DNA of 40,356 bases from Gammaproteobacteria bacterium (GTDB taxonomy: Bacteria > Pseudomonadota > Gammaproteobacteria > UBA6429 > Thiohalophilaceae): the NCBI GenBank assembly GCA_024641475.1, contig JAHECZ010000024.1, forward strand, positions 1-40,356, written 5' to 3'. The notes under the pieces are model-generated. The model worked only from the letters and a program-made list of their open reading frames with translations, made no database searches and had not been told where the DNA came from. This document shows, piece after piece, positions 1 to 9,960 of the stretch (positions are counted from its first letter, which is position 1; each line of letters opens with the position of its first letter). Both the position numbers and the translations under genes were made by a program.

Positions 1-2390
1 TGACCGATGCGCGCCGCCAATGGCCGGTATTGCAGGCCATAAAACATTTCCAGATAGCGGCGCGTTTCGGTGCGTTCCAGATTGGTGACGTATTTCCAGA
101 AACCGTAAATACGCGACAAGGTCATCATGCGGCGCGCATATAACCGCCAGGTATAATTTTGTTCCACACGCTGTACCGAGCCATGTGAGATCGATTGCCA
201 GTAATCCGGTTCGGCAGCACAGCGCTTAAAAAATTCCGCCATGCGCTGCGCTGCCTGATCGCCGTGATTGGGATCGATATGAAAACCGCTGACACCATCG
301 ACAATGATCTCCAGCGGACCACCATAACAGGTCGCAAACGTCGGCAAGCCACTGACCATCGATTCGATTACCGTTAAGCCAAAGGCTTCGAACAAGGCCG
401 GTTGCGCGAAGGCGCCACCCTGATCCGCAACATAACGATACAATTCCCCCGCCAGATTTTTATCGAGGTGTACGCCTAGCCAGCGCACCTGGCCGTCGAG
501 TTGATATTGATCCATTAATGCATGCATCTTGCCGATCTGGGCTTGTTCTTCCCGATCAGCGGATTTCCCAGCATCCACATGTCCGGCGATCACCAGCAGA
601 TTGGCGGCCTTACGCAATTCGGGACAGGTTGCATACCATTCCACCAGCCCGGTGATGTTCTTGATGTGATCCAGGCGCGCCATGGTGAACAATATCGGCT
701 TGCGCTTGTCCTGCAACACTCCGCGTGCAGTTGCACTGGCCTCGCCATATATCATCGCGGCAATTTCTGCGTGCAGACCGTTCAGTCGCCGCGTGGTTTC
801 GTGATAAGGGAAATACACATTCTCATCCGCACCGGGCGAAACAATATTGAATTTCGGATCGAACACATCGATGCCCTGCACCACCCGGTACAATTCCGGC
901 ATTGTATAGCTTTGATAACTTTCATATTGTCCGACGCTGCCTTCACGACCGGCAATTTCCTGATAGGTGCTGGTGATAATGAAATCGGCGGCATTCATTG
1001 CAATGAGATCCGCCGTGAATTGCGTGGCGAAGTGATACTGCGCATCATTCTCGCGCCAATACAAATCTGAAAATAAATATTTGGTTTTTTCCAACGCGTG
1101 GGCAATGTTACATTGCGTGACACCCAGTCGATTCGCCAACATGGTGGCCACCAAATTGCCATCGGAATAATTACCGACAATCAGATCTGGTCTGCCGTGT
1201 CCTTCGGCGAGCAACTCCTTGCCGACATCGATGGCAAAACGTTCCAGATAGGGCCATACTTCAAAACGGGATATCCATTGCGGAATTACTTCGCCCTGCG
1301 CATTACGAAACGGGACACGCAGGATACGCGCATGATCGGTCCCGACGATTTTCTCGATCCGCTCATTACAGGTAGTATGGCCGGCTTCGGGAATCAATCG
1401 AGTGATCACCACGATCTGTGGCGTGATATCCAATCCCTGTTCTGCGATGCGCTGACGCATTTCTTTTTCCAGTGCCCGGACCTGATCGAGAATGTAGACG
1501 ACCTGGCCGCCGGTATCCGGCAATCCCAACACATTGGCTTGTCCAAAATAACCATGCGGCGATAATATGGCGATATTGAAAATCATCGGCACCCGATCCA
1601 GAAAGCGTTCCAGATTACCGGGTTCGGGTGCTTCCAGAATATCGCTCAGCAGATGCAGCGTTTCACGCATGCGCGTGACGCTATTACCCCAGCCGGGTTC
1701 AAAACCCAATTCCTGCATATATGAGCGCACCTTGTCCCAATTGGCATTGGCCGGTTGGCCACTGAGATAATCTTCGGCATTGCGAATTGCCTGCTGTAAA
1801 GCAAACAGACTGTCAATGCGTGCATTGAGCATCAATTGTTTGCCCTGATGTTGATGAACGCGCAAAAATTCCAGTAATTTACGATCGCCGCGCCCAAGTT
1901 CCTGGAACAGTTGACTGGACAAGCGCCGGTTCAGAAATTCCACGCCGCGACCAATCGAACGGGCTTCCTGCAGTTTGGGAAAGTCACGATTAAACGGCGC
2001 CAGATCCACTTCCAGTGTCCAGGGTGTATCACCACCTGGATGCGGCGCCACCTGCCGTTCCTTGAAGGCCAGATATTCCGAGGCGCTGATCTGTTCCACT
2101 GCCATCGCCTCGCTGTTGATGCGTATATAACTCCAGCGCGCTACCCGTGGGCGTAATGCCAGATAGATCCACGGCGTGTTGATCACTGCTTCTTGCGCGA
2201 CCCCGATAGCTTTAGCCAATTCCCCTTCGCATACCGGGATAGCGTGTTGTTGCAAACAAAACTTATCCAGCTCATCAAGCAAATCTGAGCGGAGCAGAAA
2301 TGTGCGTTTTAGTGCGATGTAATGGCGTAACAACAACAACGCGGTGTCACGTGAATGTTGTAAATACTCATTTAACGCTGACACCTGCAT
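1..2390 (-). CDS. susA: Sucrose synthase (3' end cut by window edge)
   Basis: Reversible sucrose + (A/U)DP = fructose + NDP-glucose; a cytoplasmic GT-B glycosyltransferase. The reading frame is open from 2390 to the window edge, 796 codons without a stop. Bacterial sucrose synthases are about 790-810 residues, so only the last few residues are missing. The N-terminal third is the SUS regulatory region. The GT-B core follows, with [20 protein letters not shown] near residue 285 and the nucleotide-sugar E-x7-E motif in [10 protein letters not shown] near residue 675. The start at 2390 was chosen because GGAG lies about 6 nt upstream; an in-frame ATG at 2402 has no ribosome binding site. It begins 18 nt after the stop of the sucrose-phosphate synthase gene, so the two are probably one operon. 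Confidence 0.95.
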   Translation of the reverse strand, partial: MQVSALNEYLQHSRDTALLLLRHYIALKRTFLLRSDLLDELDKFCLQQHAIPVCEGELAKAIGVAQEAVINTPWIYLALRPRVARWSYIRINSEAMAVEQISASEYLAFKERQVAPHPGGDTPWTLEVDLAPFNRDFPKLQEARSIGRGVEFLNRRLSSQLFQELGRGDRKLLEFLRVHQHQGKQLMLNARIDSLFALQQAIRNAEDYLSGQPANANWDKVRSYMQELGFEPGWGNSVTRMRETLHLLSDILEAPEPGNLERFLDRVPMIFNIAILSPHGYFGQANVLGLPDTGGQVVYILDQVRALEKEMRQRIAEQGLDITPQIVVITRLIPEAGHTTCNERIEKIVGTDHARILRVPFRNAQGEVIPQWISRFEVWPYLERFAIDVGKELLAEGHGRPDLIVGNYSDGNLVATMLANRLGVTQCNIAHALEKTKYLFSDLYWRENDAQYHFATQFTADLIAMNAADFIITSTYQEIAGREGSVGQYESYQSYTMPELYRVVQGIDVFDPKFNIVSPGADENVYFPYHETTRRLNGLHAEIAAMIYGEASATARGVLQDKRKPILFTMARLDHIKNITGLVEWYATCPELRKAANLLVIAGHVDAGKSADREEQAQIGKMHALMDQYQLDGQVRWLGVHLDKNLAGELYRYVADQGGAFAQPALFEAFGLTVIESMVSGLPTFATCYGGPLEIIVDGVSGFHIDPNHGDQAAQRMAEFFKRCAAEPDYWQSISHGSVQRVEQNYTWRLYARRMMTLSRIYGFWKYVTNLERTETRRYLEMFYGLQYRPLAARIG

Positions 2391-2408
2391 TGCTATCTCC
2401 ATAAGTGA

Positions 2409-4568
2409 TTAGACTTGTTCTGCTGGCAAGGCTATCTTGCCAAAAAAATCATAGTGGTCAATACCTTCTAGAATTCCCCAGGCATATTGCGCCGAAGCAA
2501 AGTAGACACGTGGTACGCCGCGCAGATGTTCCAGCTCGGGACTGTAATTACCCACAACCACGCCCAGGGTGTTACCGTTCAGCATTTCCTCATCATTGCC
2601 CGAGTCGCCTGCGACCAACAAGTGCTCAGTAGGGATATTCCAGCGCATCGCCAGGTAACGGATCGCCAAACCCTTGGAGGCGCGTACTGGTAAAAAATCC
2701 AGAAAGGTTTCATGGGAAAAGATCAACTTGGCATGCAAATCCTGTTGGCGTAACAGTCGATAGATCTCGCGCATCGGCGGTGCTTTCTTCGGATCGACAT
2801 AGTAACTGAGTTTAAAACTGCGCTGTTCGGATTTGGGTTGCAGACTCAGCCCCGGCACATTATCCAATACAGCACGCATCGCGTCGGGTTTCCAACGATA
2901 ATTGATATGTTGCCCATAGGAAAGATCCTCGACCATACCATTGCCATAATGAATTTCACTGCCCACTGCGGTGATAAAAATATCCGGCGTTGGCACATCC
3001 CATTCCTTGAGGATTTTCACAGCGCTGTCCAGACGCCGGCCGGTGGCCACCGCAAAACCAACCCGCTTGGGCAAATTACGCAGCTTGTTGATCAGGAGTT
3101 GCAATCCTTCTGCATCACCCAGCAAGGTGTTGTCGATATCACTCACCAATAACCGATCCACGCTGGGTAAGCGGCTCTTTGCTACGCGCAACTGCTTGCG
3201 TCCCTGCCGCAGTGTCTGAATACGTTCCACTTCACGAATATATTTACGCACATGTCCATCCCATGAGTAATGTTCCTTCGCACCATGCAAGCCATTCGTT
3301 GACCACTGACGCCAGCGCCGTTGATTCGATACAGCAGCCAGCAACGCGTCACCAATTTCTACCGAGTTTAATGGATCGATCAATACACCATTCTTGCAAT
3401 GCCGCAAAATATCGGTTGGGCCACCGTCATGCGTGGCCACTATGGGTAAGCCCGACGCGGCGGCTTCAATCAGGGTTAGTCCAAAAGGTTCGGTCAACGC
3501 CGGATTCACAAAAACACCGTGATGTTTGGCAGCCAGTCGATATAGATCAGGTACATCATCCGCTGCATGATGCTTGGGAAAAGCCACTTGACCATAAAGA
3601 TCATAACGATCAATTAAAAATAATATTTCCTGCAATACCTCACGTGTTCCTTTGTCCATCATGGCAATATCGTTGCGATTACCGGCAATGATTACCAGAT
3701 TCGCCGCTTCACGTAGCGCTGCATTTTCTGCGTAAGCAATCAATAGAGTCTGAATATTTTTTCGTGGATCGGCCCGTGACAATGCCAATATCATGGGTTT
3801 ATCCGGATCGTGCAGGAAGCGATGCAGTGCTTGCTCGATCGGTGGATGATAGCGTCCACGTGGTGCGGCATGAAAACGGGTGAGATCCACCCCCGGTGGA
3901 ATGACGCGCATGCGTTTGGGATGATAGTTTTCGTATTGCTGATATTGTTCTTCTACTTCTTGTGAAGTACTGGTGATGACCAGCGAGGCATTACCCAGTG
4001 TAATTTCTTCGGCCTCGATCCGTCGCGTCAAATTGTAATGGCGCTCGATATTTTCGTCTGTTTGACCCGCCTCACGCAAACGCCGACGCTTGATCCGTCC
4101 CAGCGAATGGCCCGTATGAATCAACGGCACACCCAATAATTGCGCCAGCCGTGCACCGACAAACCCGGCATCGGCATAATGACTATGAATCACATCAGGC
4201 GTGCGGCCCACCCGGCGGATATGCACGATGGCATTATCAATAAATTGATTCAGATACGGCCATAACACTTCTTTGCGTAAATACCGACGCGGTCCACACG
4301 GCAAGCGAACGATGCGCGCTTTCTCGGCGATCCGTTCTTCGGCCTGGGCGTAATCTTCATCGACTTTGGGATCAATGATCTGTCGTGTTAATACATCAAC
4401 CCGCTCCACTTGCGGATGCTGTGCCAGAGCATGCGCCAACTCCACCACGTATTTGATTTGTCCGCCGGTATCCGCATCGCGACCCAATTCATGATTCTGC
4501 CCACGCACCAGCCCATGGACACTGATCAGCACCAGATACAATCCCGATGATGAATGTTTCCTGGTCAT
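2409..4568 (-). CDS. spsA: Two-domain sucrose-phosphate synthase / sucrose-phosphate phosphatase
   Basis: Makes sucrose-6-phosphate from NDP-glucose and fructose-6-phosphate, and probably dephosphorylates it. 719 residues from the chosen start. Residues 1-460 are the GT-B synthase, with GRDADTGGQIKYVVELAHAL near the N-terminus and the E-x7-E motif in TEPFGLTLIE. Residues 470-719 are a HAD-type phosphatase domain in which the catalytic motifs look intact: DIDNT at about 477, ATGR, a lysine in ASKG, and GDSGNDEE near the end. In some cyanobacterial SPS proteins this domain has lost its catalytic residues, so retention here suggests a bifunctional enzyme. The start at 4568 overlaps the stop of the upstream 66-residue ORF as ATGA, suggesting translational coupling. 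An in-frame extension to 4625 is possible but adds an unlikely N-terminus. Confidence 0.94.
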   Translation of the reverse strand: MTRKHSSSGLYLVLISVHGLVRGQNHELGRDADTGGQIKYVVELAHALAQHPQVERVDVLTRQIIDPKVDEDYAQAEERIAEKARIVRLPCGPRRYLRKEVLWPYLNQFIDNAIVHIRRVGRTPDVIHSHYADAGFVGARLAQLLGVPLIHTGHSLGRIKRRRLREAGQTDENIERHYNLTRRIEAEEITLGNASLVITSTSQEVEEQYQQYENYHPKRMRVIPPGVDLTRFHAAPRGRYHPPIEQALHRFLHDPDKPMILALSRADPRKNIQTLLIAYAENAALREAANLVIIAGNRNDIAMMDKGTREVLQEILFLIDRYDLYGQVAFPKHHAADDVPDLYRLAAKHHGVFVNPALTEPFGLTLIEAAASGLPIVATHDGGPTDILRHCKNGVLIDPLNSVEIGDALLAAVSNQRRWRQWSTNGLHGAKEHYSWDGHVRKYIREVERIQTLRQGRKQLRVAKSRLPSVDRLLVSDIDNTLLGDAEGLQLLINKLRNLPKRVGFAVATGRRLDSAVKILKEWDVPTPDIFITAVGSEIHYGNGMVEDLSYGQHINYRWKPDAMRAVLDNVPGLSLQPKSEQRSFKLSYYVDPKKAPPMREIYRLLRQQDLHAKLIFSHETFLDFLPVRASKGLAIRYLAMRWNIPTEHLLVAGDSGNDEEMLNGNTLGVVVGNYSPELEHLRGVPRVYFASAQYAWGILEGIDHYDFFGKIALPAEQV

Positions 4569-4765
4569 TGCAAGGTAGTGTCGACTTGATACACAAACAC
4601 GTCGGAATAACAGCGATAGCCGCACAAGTCAGGCTCGCGCAGATACCACGCCGGATTAATCTGTGCGCTGTTTAGAACCTCGACTCTTGCGGGAAATTTC
4701 TCAGCAAGGATTTTCCCAAACACAATTGAGCCGCGCACGAAGTGAGTGTCGGCAGCATAATTCAT
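4565..4765 (-). CDS. Small hypothetical protein, first ORF of the sucrose operon
   Basis: 66 residues, no recognised domain, no signal peptide or membrane segment. The C-terminal half is aromatic and has two cysteines (CGYRC). The main support for a real gene is position: it has the same direction as the sucrose genes and its stop codon overlaps the sucrose-phosphate synthase start as ATGA. The ribosome binding site is poor (only AAAGA just before the ATG). It could be a conserved small protein or simply a translated leader. Function unknown. Confidence 0.45.
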   Translation of the reverse strand: MNYAADTHFVRGSIVFGKILAEKFPARVEVLNSAQINPAWYLREPDLCGYRCYSDVFVYQVDTTLQ

Positions 4766-4837
4766 TCTTTACAGGGTACACAATTATTGCAGTGATGCCT
4801 ACCCCTGACAGGGAATTACTCTGCACTGGCTTCTGCG

Positions 4838-5029
4838 TTAATTATTGTCCGCGTTGCCTTCAGGCAAATCACTTTGCTCAGCGTCCCACTTTGAGTAGCA
4901 TTCGATCCCGCAGAAATACTGCACATACTCAACGCCTTCCTGGCTAATCGCTAAATCGTGAGGGATTTCCTTAAGGCAAATTTCGCAGGCAATCAGATTA
5001 GTTCTGGAAAGAGAAGCTACCGGTAACAT
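4838..5029 (-). CDS. DUF3330-type small metal-binding protein
   Basis: 63 residues. It has a treble-clef-like cysteine pattern: CEIC near residue 15, then YFCGIECYSKW near residues 38-48, giving two CxxC-type pairs that probably bind zinc. This matches the DUF3330 family as I know it, short proteins of unknown role. The start is well supported by GGAGG eight nucleotides upstream of the ATG at 5029. It lies upstream of the sucrose genes on the same strand, with a gap of about 70 nt to the next ORF, so it may share their promoter. No catalytic function can be assigned. Confidence 0.8.
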   Translation of the reverse strand: MLPVASLSRTNLIACEICLKEIPHDLAISQEGVEYVQYFCGIECYSKWDAEQSDLPEGNADNN

Positions 5030-5172
5030 GGCACGATCCTCCGTATGTATTTATATACAGTATAGACCCTTATAATTATACCGTCGAAGATCCACGTAAA
5101 ATATACGAGTTTTCTTGATAATTATGTCCGTAATACTTCATACAAATAACCTGTGCTAGCTATAAATTTATT

Positions 5173-6144
5173 TTAACTCGCAGCTCGATCGGAGGATACC
5201 AGACTGGCAGTCCCCAGCCAAAATGAAATATCTTTTTGCAGAAACTCACTCACCGGCATGTAATGTGTGCCATCACATGAGAAGGTCAATCCGATCATAT
5301 TGTTCATAATGTTTAAAGATGCAGAACGCAAATACAGATTGTCATCTGCCAGACGTAATACTTTGAAATACCGTAATACCACATCGATTTCTGCTTCGCT
5401 TACTTGTGCGGTTGCAGGATAAGGTGTGGCGGCATAGGCCAGACACACATTGGCGTTCATGAACTCTTCAACTCCGTGCAGACGATAATTATACGGATCA
5501 TTCAGACACCAGAAGGTGGCGCGAGAACTGGAAAAATGCAGTTTGATATGAAATATCCCATGACGGCGCACTAACGCACTGATGACATTGCATGCTTCAT
5601 CAATATATTCATCCATGAGGCTGAACACCCGTTGCTGTTGAAACACCATTCCACGTATTGCGGGATCGCCTTTGAATTGCCGCCAGGCACGTGGTACACA
5701 GGATCGATTTGTATCCAGTTGCAATGCATGCATACTGAAGTCTGCCAGCACAAATCCCAGCAATTCATCGGCATTGCTGATTGCATGTATGGCCGTGATA
5801 CACGGCGCCATATCTTCGCGTGACAAATAGGCATCGGTCAGACACATGCCCTTGAACGGAAGTGTCCCGGCTAAATTGGCTTCCCTGGATAAATCGCGCT
5901 GACGTGCGGTGCAGTCAACACTCGCTGGCATCACCGTTGATGAGTGTTGGTGATTGTGACGATCAACAACATAGATGCGCCCACAAGTTGGCATTGCCGT
6001 CAGATGTTTTTGTAGCAGAGCATCCAGCTGATCGATCTCATGCCATTTCTGCACACACTGGCCGGCTAATTCGGCAAGTGGTTCCTCTACTTGCAGCGAT
6101 AATCCACGCTTCTTATCCGAAATGATTTCCTTGAAGGTATTCAT
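5173..6144 (-). CDS. Soluble Cache/PDC sensor-domain protein
   Basis: 323 residues from the chosen start. Residues of roughly 60-190 have the pattern of a Cache/PDC ligand-binding domain: IYVVDRHNHQ, then RDLSRE, CLTDAYLSREDMAPCITAIH and LLGFVLADF. These correspond to the strand and binding-loop motifs seen in extracellular Cache sensors. The C-terminal half matches no signalling output domain that I recognise. Unusually, no signal peptide or transmembrane segment is visible, so the protein appears cytoplasmic. The start at 6144 was preferred over 6216 because GGGTGGGA lies just upstream and the extension is not protein-like. Ligand and role unknown. Confidence 0.75.
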   Translation of the reverse strand: MNTFKEIISDKKRGLSLQVEEPLAELAGQCVQKWHEIDQLDALLQKHLTAMPTCGRIYVVDRHNHQHSSTVMPASVDCTARQRDLSREANLAGTLPFKGMCLTDAYLSREDMAPCITAIHAISNADELLGFVLADFSMHALQLDTNRSCVPRAWRQFKGDPAIRGMVFQQQRVFSLMDEYIDEACNVISALVRRHGIFHIKLHFSSSRATFWCLNDPYNYRLHGVEEFMNANVCLAYAATPYPATAQVSEAEIDVVLRYFKVLRLADDNLYLRSASLNIMNNMIGLTFSCDGTHYMPVSEFLQKDISFWLGTASLVSSDRAAS

Positions 6145-6423
6145 TATTCCCACCCAAAATGTCCCACTTGACACGTATATCGGTATGGCTTGATAACTCT
6201 TGAGTTGTGTCACCAAAAATTCACATTAAAAATGAATGGCCTAGGCTACTTTGCGGCACACCTTATATTTCTGCATCAAAATTGTTCAATCACGCAACAC
6301 ATGCACCATTAGTTCGTCCATTTCAGTGCGTATCTTGCTTTTTCCAACCTTTAACAGGAATATTGTGAACAGACGTATTTCTGTGCTGGTGCTGATTACT
6401 GACGATACGGATATACAAAGCGA

Positions 6424-7521
6424 CTAAAATTGTACAGTGCTGCGTATACCGTACACCCAGCCATGTGCCGTGATACCGGTTGCCAGCGAATCCTGTACAA
6501 ATTGCAGATCGGCGCTCAAGGCAACACGTTCCGTCATCACCCAACGGTAATAACTCTCGGCAATTTGAGTATGCCGCACAGTGCTATTGCCCCCATGTAA
6601 ATAAGCATAACCGATGCCGATGTTATCATCGGGTCGTTGCCAGCCTTTACCATTGAGATTGATGCCACCGGAATAGATCGCGTCGTGTTGCAGTGCTGCT
6701 GCCACATGCTCTCTGCCTAAGCGTAAAAACCAGCCCAGTGTTGCGCTGATGGCATAATCGATAGAAAGCAACGCACCGTAACGTCGTTCAGCATTGTCGG
6801 CAGCGGGATTTAAAAAATCCCGGCTGGTTTGCGTCAGTACTAGCCGATAGTGATTATCACCAGCCGGATGCTTCGCGGTATAGGCCAGCTGCACCCCGGC
6901 GAAATCATAGGTATGACCATCGTCATTGGCACCAACATTCATGACAACGCCGTGGATCGACCAGGGCTCAGCTTGCCAATTCAGCGCTATCCCGCGATCA
7001 AAGGATGGTAAAAACACATTTGGGCCGTTGGTCAGTGCCGAATTCATAAACTGGGTATAGCCATCATTGGCGTATGCATTCTTGTCCAGGTATTCCGTCG
7101 CATCGATAAGACCAACCACGGCTTTTAGCTTGTGTCCCTCTTCTAATATATAGGTATGCTCATAGCCGGCCAGCAACAGATGATCCCGACCTCGGCCATT
7201 GATGTTCTTAAGGTCATCCTTCATGTCGGCGGCCCAGGGTGACTCACTGAAGGGCCATACTGTATTTATTCCATTGCTGACATTGAATCCCAGTTTGAAA
7301 AATACTTCATCATCAGGTGTGAGGTGCCATTCAGCCATCGGCTGCAATGGCAATGCCCCGCGGCAGAGGTTTGCTCCACCACTGTTAGCGGAAACACGCT
7401 GGCATTGATATGCACCTGCAAGCATACCTTCCAGGGTTAAGTTCGAATTTGTCTCCTGTGCACAAAGCCGCGTCGGAGCTAGCATGACAACTAAAACTAA
7501 ACCAAGCGATCGCTTCTGCAT
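6424..7521 (-). CDS. OprB-type carbohydrate-selective outer-membrane porin
   Basis: 365 residues from the chosen start. A Sec signal peptide (MQKRSLGLVLVVMLAPTRLCAQ) is followed by a beta-rich body ending in phenylalanine (TVQF), the usual C-terminus of an outer-membrane barrel. The internal pattern FDRGIALNWQ and, later, a GIGYAYLHGGN segment fit the carbohydrate porin OprB family. GGAGA lies just upstream; ATG 7530 (three residues longer) is an equally possible start. It is divergent from sat and upstream of the Cache-like gene on the same strand. The sucrose operon is nearby, but nothing in the sequence links this porin to sucrose. Substrate unknown. Confidence 0.8.
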   Translation of the reverse strand: MQKRSLGLVLVVMLAPTRLCAQETNSNLTLEGMLAGAYQCQRVSANSGGANLCRGALPLQPMAEWHLTPDDEVFFKLGFNVSNGINTVWPFSESPWAADMKDDLKNINGRGRDHLLLAGYEHTYILEEGHKLKAVVGLIDATEYLDKNAYANDGYTQFMNSALTNGPNVFLPSFDRGIALNWQAEPWSIHGVVMNVGANDDGHTYDFAGVQLAYTAKHPAGDNHYRLVLTQTSRDFLNPAADNAERRYGALLSIDYAISATLGWFLRLGREHVAAALQHDAIYSGGINLNGKGWQRPDDNIGIGYAYLHGGNSTVRHTQIAESYYRWVMTERVALSADLQFVQDSLATGITAHGWVYGIRSTVQF

Positions 7522-7667
7522 AAAAACCATTCTCTCCAATAAATAGCGCCAAAAATTCATTACTACATAGTCGTCGATCGTTAAATTTCCTTTAATACAG
7601 AACTTCCGGTTTGCATTACTGAGTAAATAAGTAACTCTTATGCCCACCAATGTAAATCTATTGTTTT

Positions 7668-7688
7668 ATAAAGAGAAATTCGCTTTAT
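7668..7688. promoter_or_regulatory. Inverted repeat in the sat/porin divergent promoter region
   Basis: ATAAAG (7668-7673) and CTTTAT (7683-7688) are perfect inverted copies separated by nine bases, between two divergent genes. This is the size of a dimeric-regulator operator. AT-rich sequence can produce such repeats by chance. Confidence 0.3.
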
Positions 7689-7706
7689 TTTGCACCTGAA
7701 AATCGC

Positions 7707-7775
7707 TAAGTTATGGACCCCTTGGTGCATATCGCTCGCATCAGGCAAGAAAAATGATGAATACCCCATAACTTA
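7707..7775 (+). promoter_or_regulatory. Long inverted repeat in the sat leader
   Basis: TAAGTTATGG (7707-7716) and CCATAACTTA (7766-7775) are perfect 10-base inverted copies enclosing 49 bases. The 3' arm ends 25 nt before the sat start codon, close to the ribosome binding site. In RNA the arms would close a stem-loop in the sat-aprMBA 5' UTR; in DNA they could be paired half-sites. Confidence 0.4.
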
Positions 7776-7800
7776 TTGATTTCAATAAAAAGGTGACCGA

Positions 7801-9012
7801 ATGAGTAAGCTTGTTAATCCACACGGTGGTGGCCCGCTCAAGCCGCTTTTATTGGAAGGCGCCGCGCTGAAGGCCGAACAGACCAAAGCTGCGACCCTGC
7901 CAAAGATTAATGTCAGCTCCCGCGACGCTGGCGACATCATCATGTTTGGCATTGGCGGCTTTACCCCGCTTGAAGGTTTTATGACCAAAGCCGACTGGCA
8001 AGGCGTCTGCGACGGCATGAAAATGGCCAGCGGTTTGTTCTGGCCCATCCCCATTACCTTATCGACGGATAAAGCCACCGCTGACAAGCTCAAAGTCGGT
8101 CAGGAAGTGGCGTTGTTCGATGCCGATCGCAACATGATTCTGGCCACCATGAAGCTCTCCGAGAAATACGCTATCGACAAAGCGCATGAGTGCATGACGG
8201 TCTATAAGACCACCGACCTGGAACACCCGGGCGTGAAAATGGTCATGGAGCAGGGCGATGTGAATCTCGCTGGCTCAATTAAAGTCCTGACCATGGCTGA
8301 GTTCCCCGAAGAATACGGCGACCAGTTCATGACCCCGGCCCAGACCCGTGCCCTGTTCGAAAAAATGGGCTGGTCCAAAATCGCGGCATTCCAGACCCGT
8401 AATCCGATGCATCGCTCGCATGAATACCTGGCGAAGATCGCCATCGAAACCATGGATGGCGTATTGATCCATTCGCTGCTCGGCAAACTCAAACCGGGCG
8501 ATATTCCGGCCGAAGTCCGCTCCGAAGCCATCAGCGTCCTTACCAAAAATTATTTTGCGCCAAATACTGCGATTCAAGCTGGCTACCCGCTCGACATGCG
8601 TTATGCCGGTCCACGCGAAGCCCTGCTGCATGCACTGTTCCGTCAGAACTATGGCTGTTCGCACCTGATCGTTGGTCGTGACCACGCTGGCGTGGGCGAT
8701 TATTACGGTGCGTTCGACGCGCAGAAGATCTTTGAGCAAATTCCAAAAGACGCGCTTGAAACCAAGAACCTCAATATTGACTGGACCTTCTGGTGCAACA
8801 AATGTGGCGGCATGGCCTCGCAGCGCACCTGCCCACACACCAAGGAAGATCGCATTCTGCTGTCCGGTACCAAGGTTCGCGCCATGTTGTCGGAAGGCAA
8901 AGACCTGCCGGTGGAATTCAGCCGTCCGGAAGTGGCCAAGGTTCTGCAGAAATACTATGCCGGTCTCACCGAAAAGGTTGAAATCAAGCTTTCCGGGCAT
9001 TCTGCCCAGTAG
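7801..9012 (+). CDS. sat: Dissimilatory ATP sulfurylase
   Basis: 403 residues, the normal length for prokaryotic Sat. In sulfur oxidisers it runs in the ATP-forming direction: APS + PPi = ATP + sulfate. The nucleotide-binding and catalytic motifs are present: [13 protein letters not shown] (Q-x-R-N-P-x-H-x-x-H) near residue 198 and [12 protein letters not shown] near residue 297. The C-terminal third carries the [15 protein letters not shown] zinc-binding segment typical of this Sat type. AAGGTGA lies about seven bases upstream of the ATG. It is the first gene of the sat-aprM-aprB-aprA operon, whose gene content supports a dissimilatory role. Confidence 0.98.
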   Translation: MSKLVNPHGGGPLKPLLLEGAALKAEQTKAATLPKINVSSRDAGDIIMFGIGGFTPLEGFMTKADWQGVCDGMKMASGLFWPIPITLSTDKATADKLKVGQEVALFDADRNMILATMKLSEKYAIDKAHECMTVYKTTDLEHPGVKMVMEQGDVNLAGSIKVLTMAEFPEEYGDQFMTPAQTRALFEKMGWSKIAAFQTRNPMHRSHEYLAKIAIETMDGVLIHSLLGKLKPGDIPAEVRSEAISVLTKNYFAPNTAIQAGYPLDMRYAGPREALLHALFRQNYGCSHLIVGRDHAGVGDYYGAFDAQKIFEQIPKDALETKNLNIDWTFWCNKCGGMASQRTCPHTKEDRILLSGTKVRAMLSEGKDLPVEFSRPEVAKVLQKYYAGLTEKVEIKLSGHSAQ

Positions 9013-9069
9013 TAGAATTTTGCAGCACAAAAACTGATTTTTTATAATCGACTAAGAGGAAAATTATAT

Positions 9070-9921
9070 ATGTTCACGAGCAATCCCTTTGCCGAACTTT
9101 CGGCATATATACCCGTTAATGTCATGCAAGGGTATATCGTTTTGATGGTCGCGTTTGTGGTCATTGGAACGATACTCGACATGATGCACAAGAAGAGCGC
9201 GAAATACTTTTTCCTGAATGCGGAAAAAGCCAAGAAGAGCGCAAAACGTGAAGTTGGCGCGGGTGATAAAATTGCCATTGCCGCCACGGTGCTGGTGGTC
9301 GAAGTAGCGACATCCGGCGAGTTCAAAAATGTAAAGCGCCGGCTTTCCCACCTGCTGACCATGTGGGGCACCGTTATTCTTGTTGCGACAACCGCGATCC
9401 TCATCTTCGGTTATCCAACCGCGGCAACGCCGGCACCTGCCATCCTGCCGAAACTCTGGCATATCGGCGCAGCCATGCTTGCCTTGGGTGGCTACTGGTT
9501 CTGGTTCTTCATCCGTGTGGACGTGTCGGCAGAAGGCCTGCCCTTCTGGCGCTTTGAACGCGCCGACCTGTTCATCCTGTCCCTGCTCGCGACCGCCACC
9601 TTCGCCCTGCTCTGGTCCTATACCCAGTTCAATGGTATCGCTGGCTGGTCAACCTTGTTCCTAATATTGTTTGCTGCCTCCGGTGTTGCACTGTTTGGTG
9701 GGGTGTACTGGTCCAAGTTCGCGCACATGTTCTTCAAGCCGGCCGCCGCTTTCCAAAAGCGCGTAACCGTTGCCGATGGCTCACGCGAAAACTTACCCCC
9801 TGACTATGATCTGTCGAGCCCCGAAGTTCACAAACTGTTTCCGGACGTTCCGATGTACATGGGCAAGAATCCGCCCAACATGGGGCCCGGTATCCGGCGC
9901 GAACCCGCTAAACACTACTAG
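9070..9921 (+). CDS. aprM: APS reductase membrane anchor AprM
   Basis: 283 residues. About five hydrophobic membrane-spanning segments are visible (roughly residues 17-38, 95-113, 128-148, 166-185 and 193-213), with a soluble C-terminal tail. AprM is known from Allochromatium-type sulfur oxidisers, where it anchors AprBA to the cytoplasmic membrane and probably passes electrons onward. This is the expected position between sat and aprB. GAGGA lies nine bases upstream of the ATG. It starts 57 bases after sat, with no terminator between them. Confidence 0.93.
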   Translation: MFTSNPFAELSAYIPVNVMQGYIVLMVAFVVIGTILDMMHKKSAKYFFLNAEKAKKSAKREVGAGDKIAIAATVLVVEVATSGEFKNVKRRLSHLLTMWGTVILVATTAILIFGYPTAATPAPAILPKLWHIGAAMLALGGYWFWFFIRVDVSAEGLPFWRFERADLFILSLLATATFALLWSYTQFNGIAGWSTLFLILFAASGVALFGGVYWSKFAHMFFKPAAAFQKRVTVADGSRENLPPDYDLSSPEVHKLFPDVPMYMGKNPPNMGPGIRREPAKHY

Positions 9922-9960
9922 ACCCATTTCACCATTATCTAAAATTAGAGAGAAAACACT

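Noticed and set aside
522-2156. Several plus-strand ORFs of 67-182 codons
   Set aside because: They lie antisense to the sucrose synthase frame, which is continuous and well supported.
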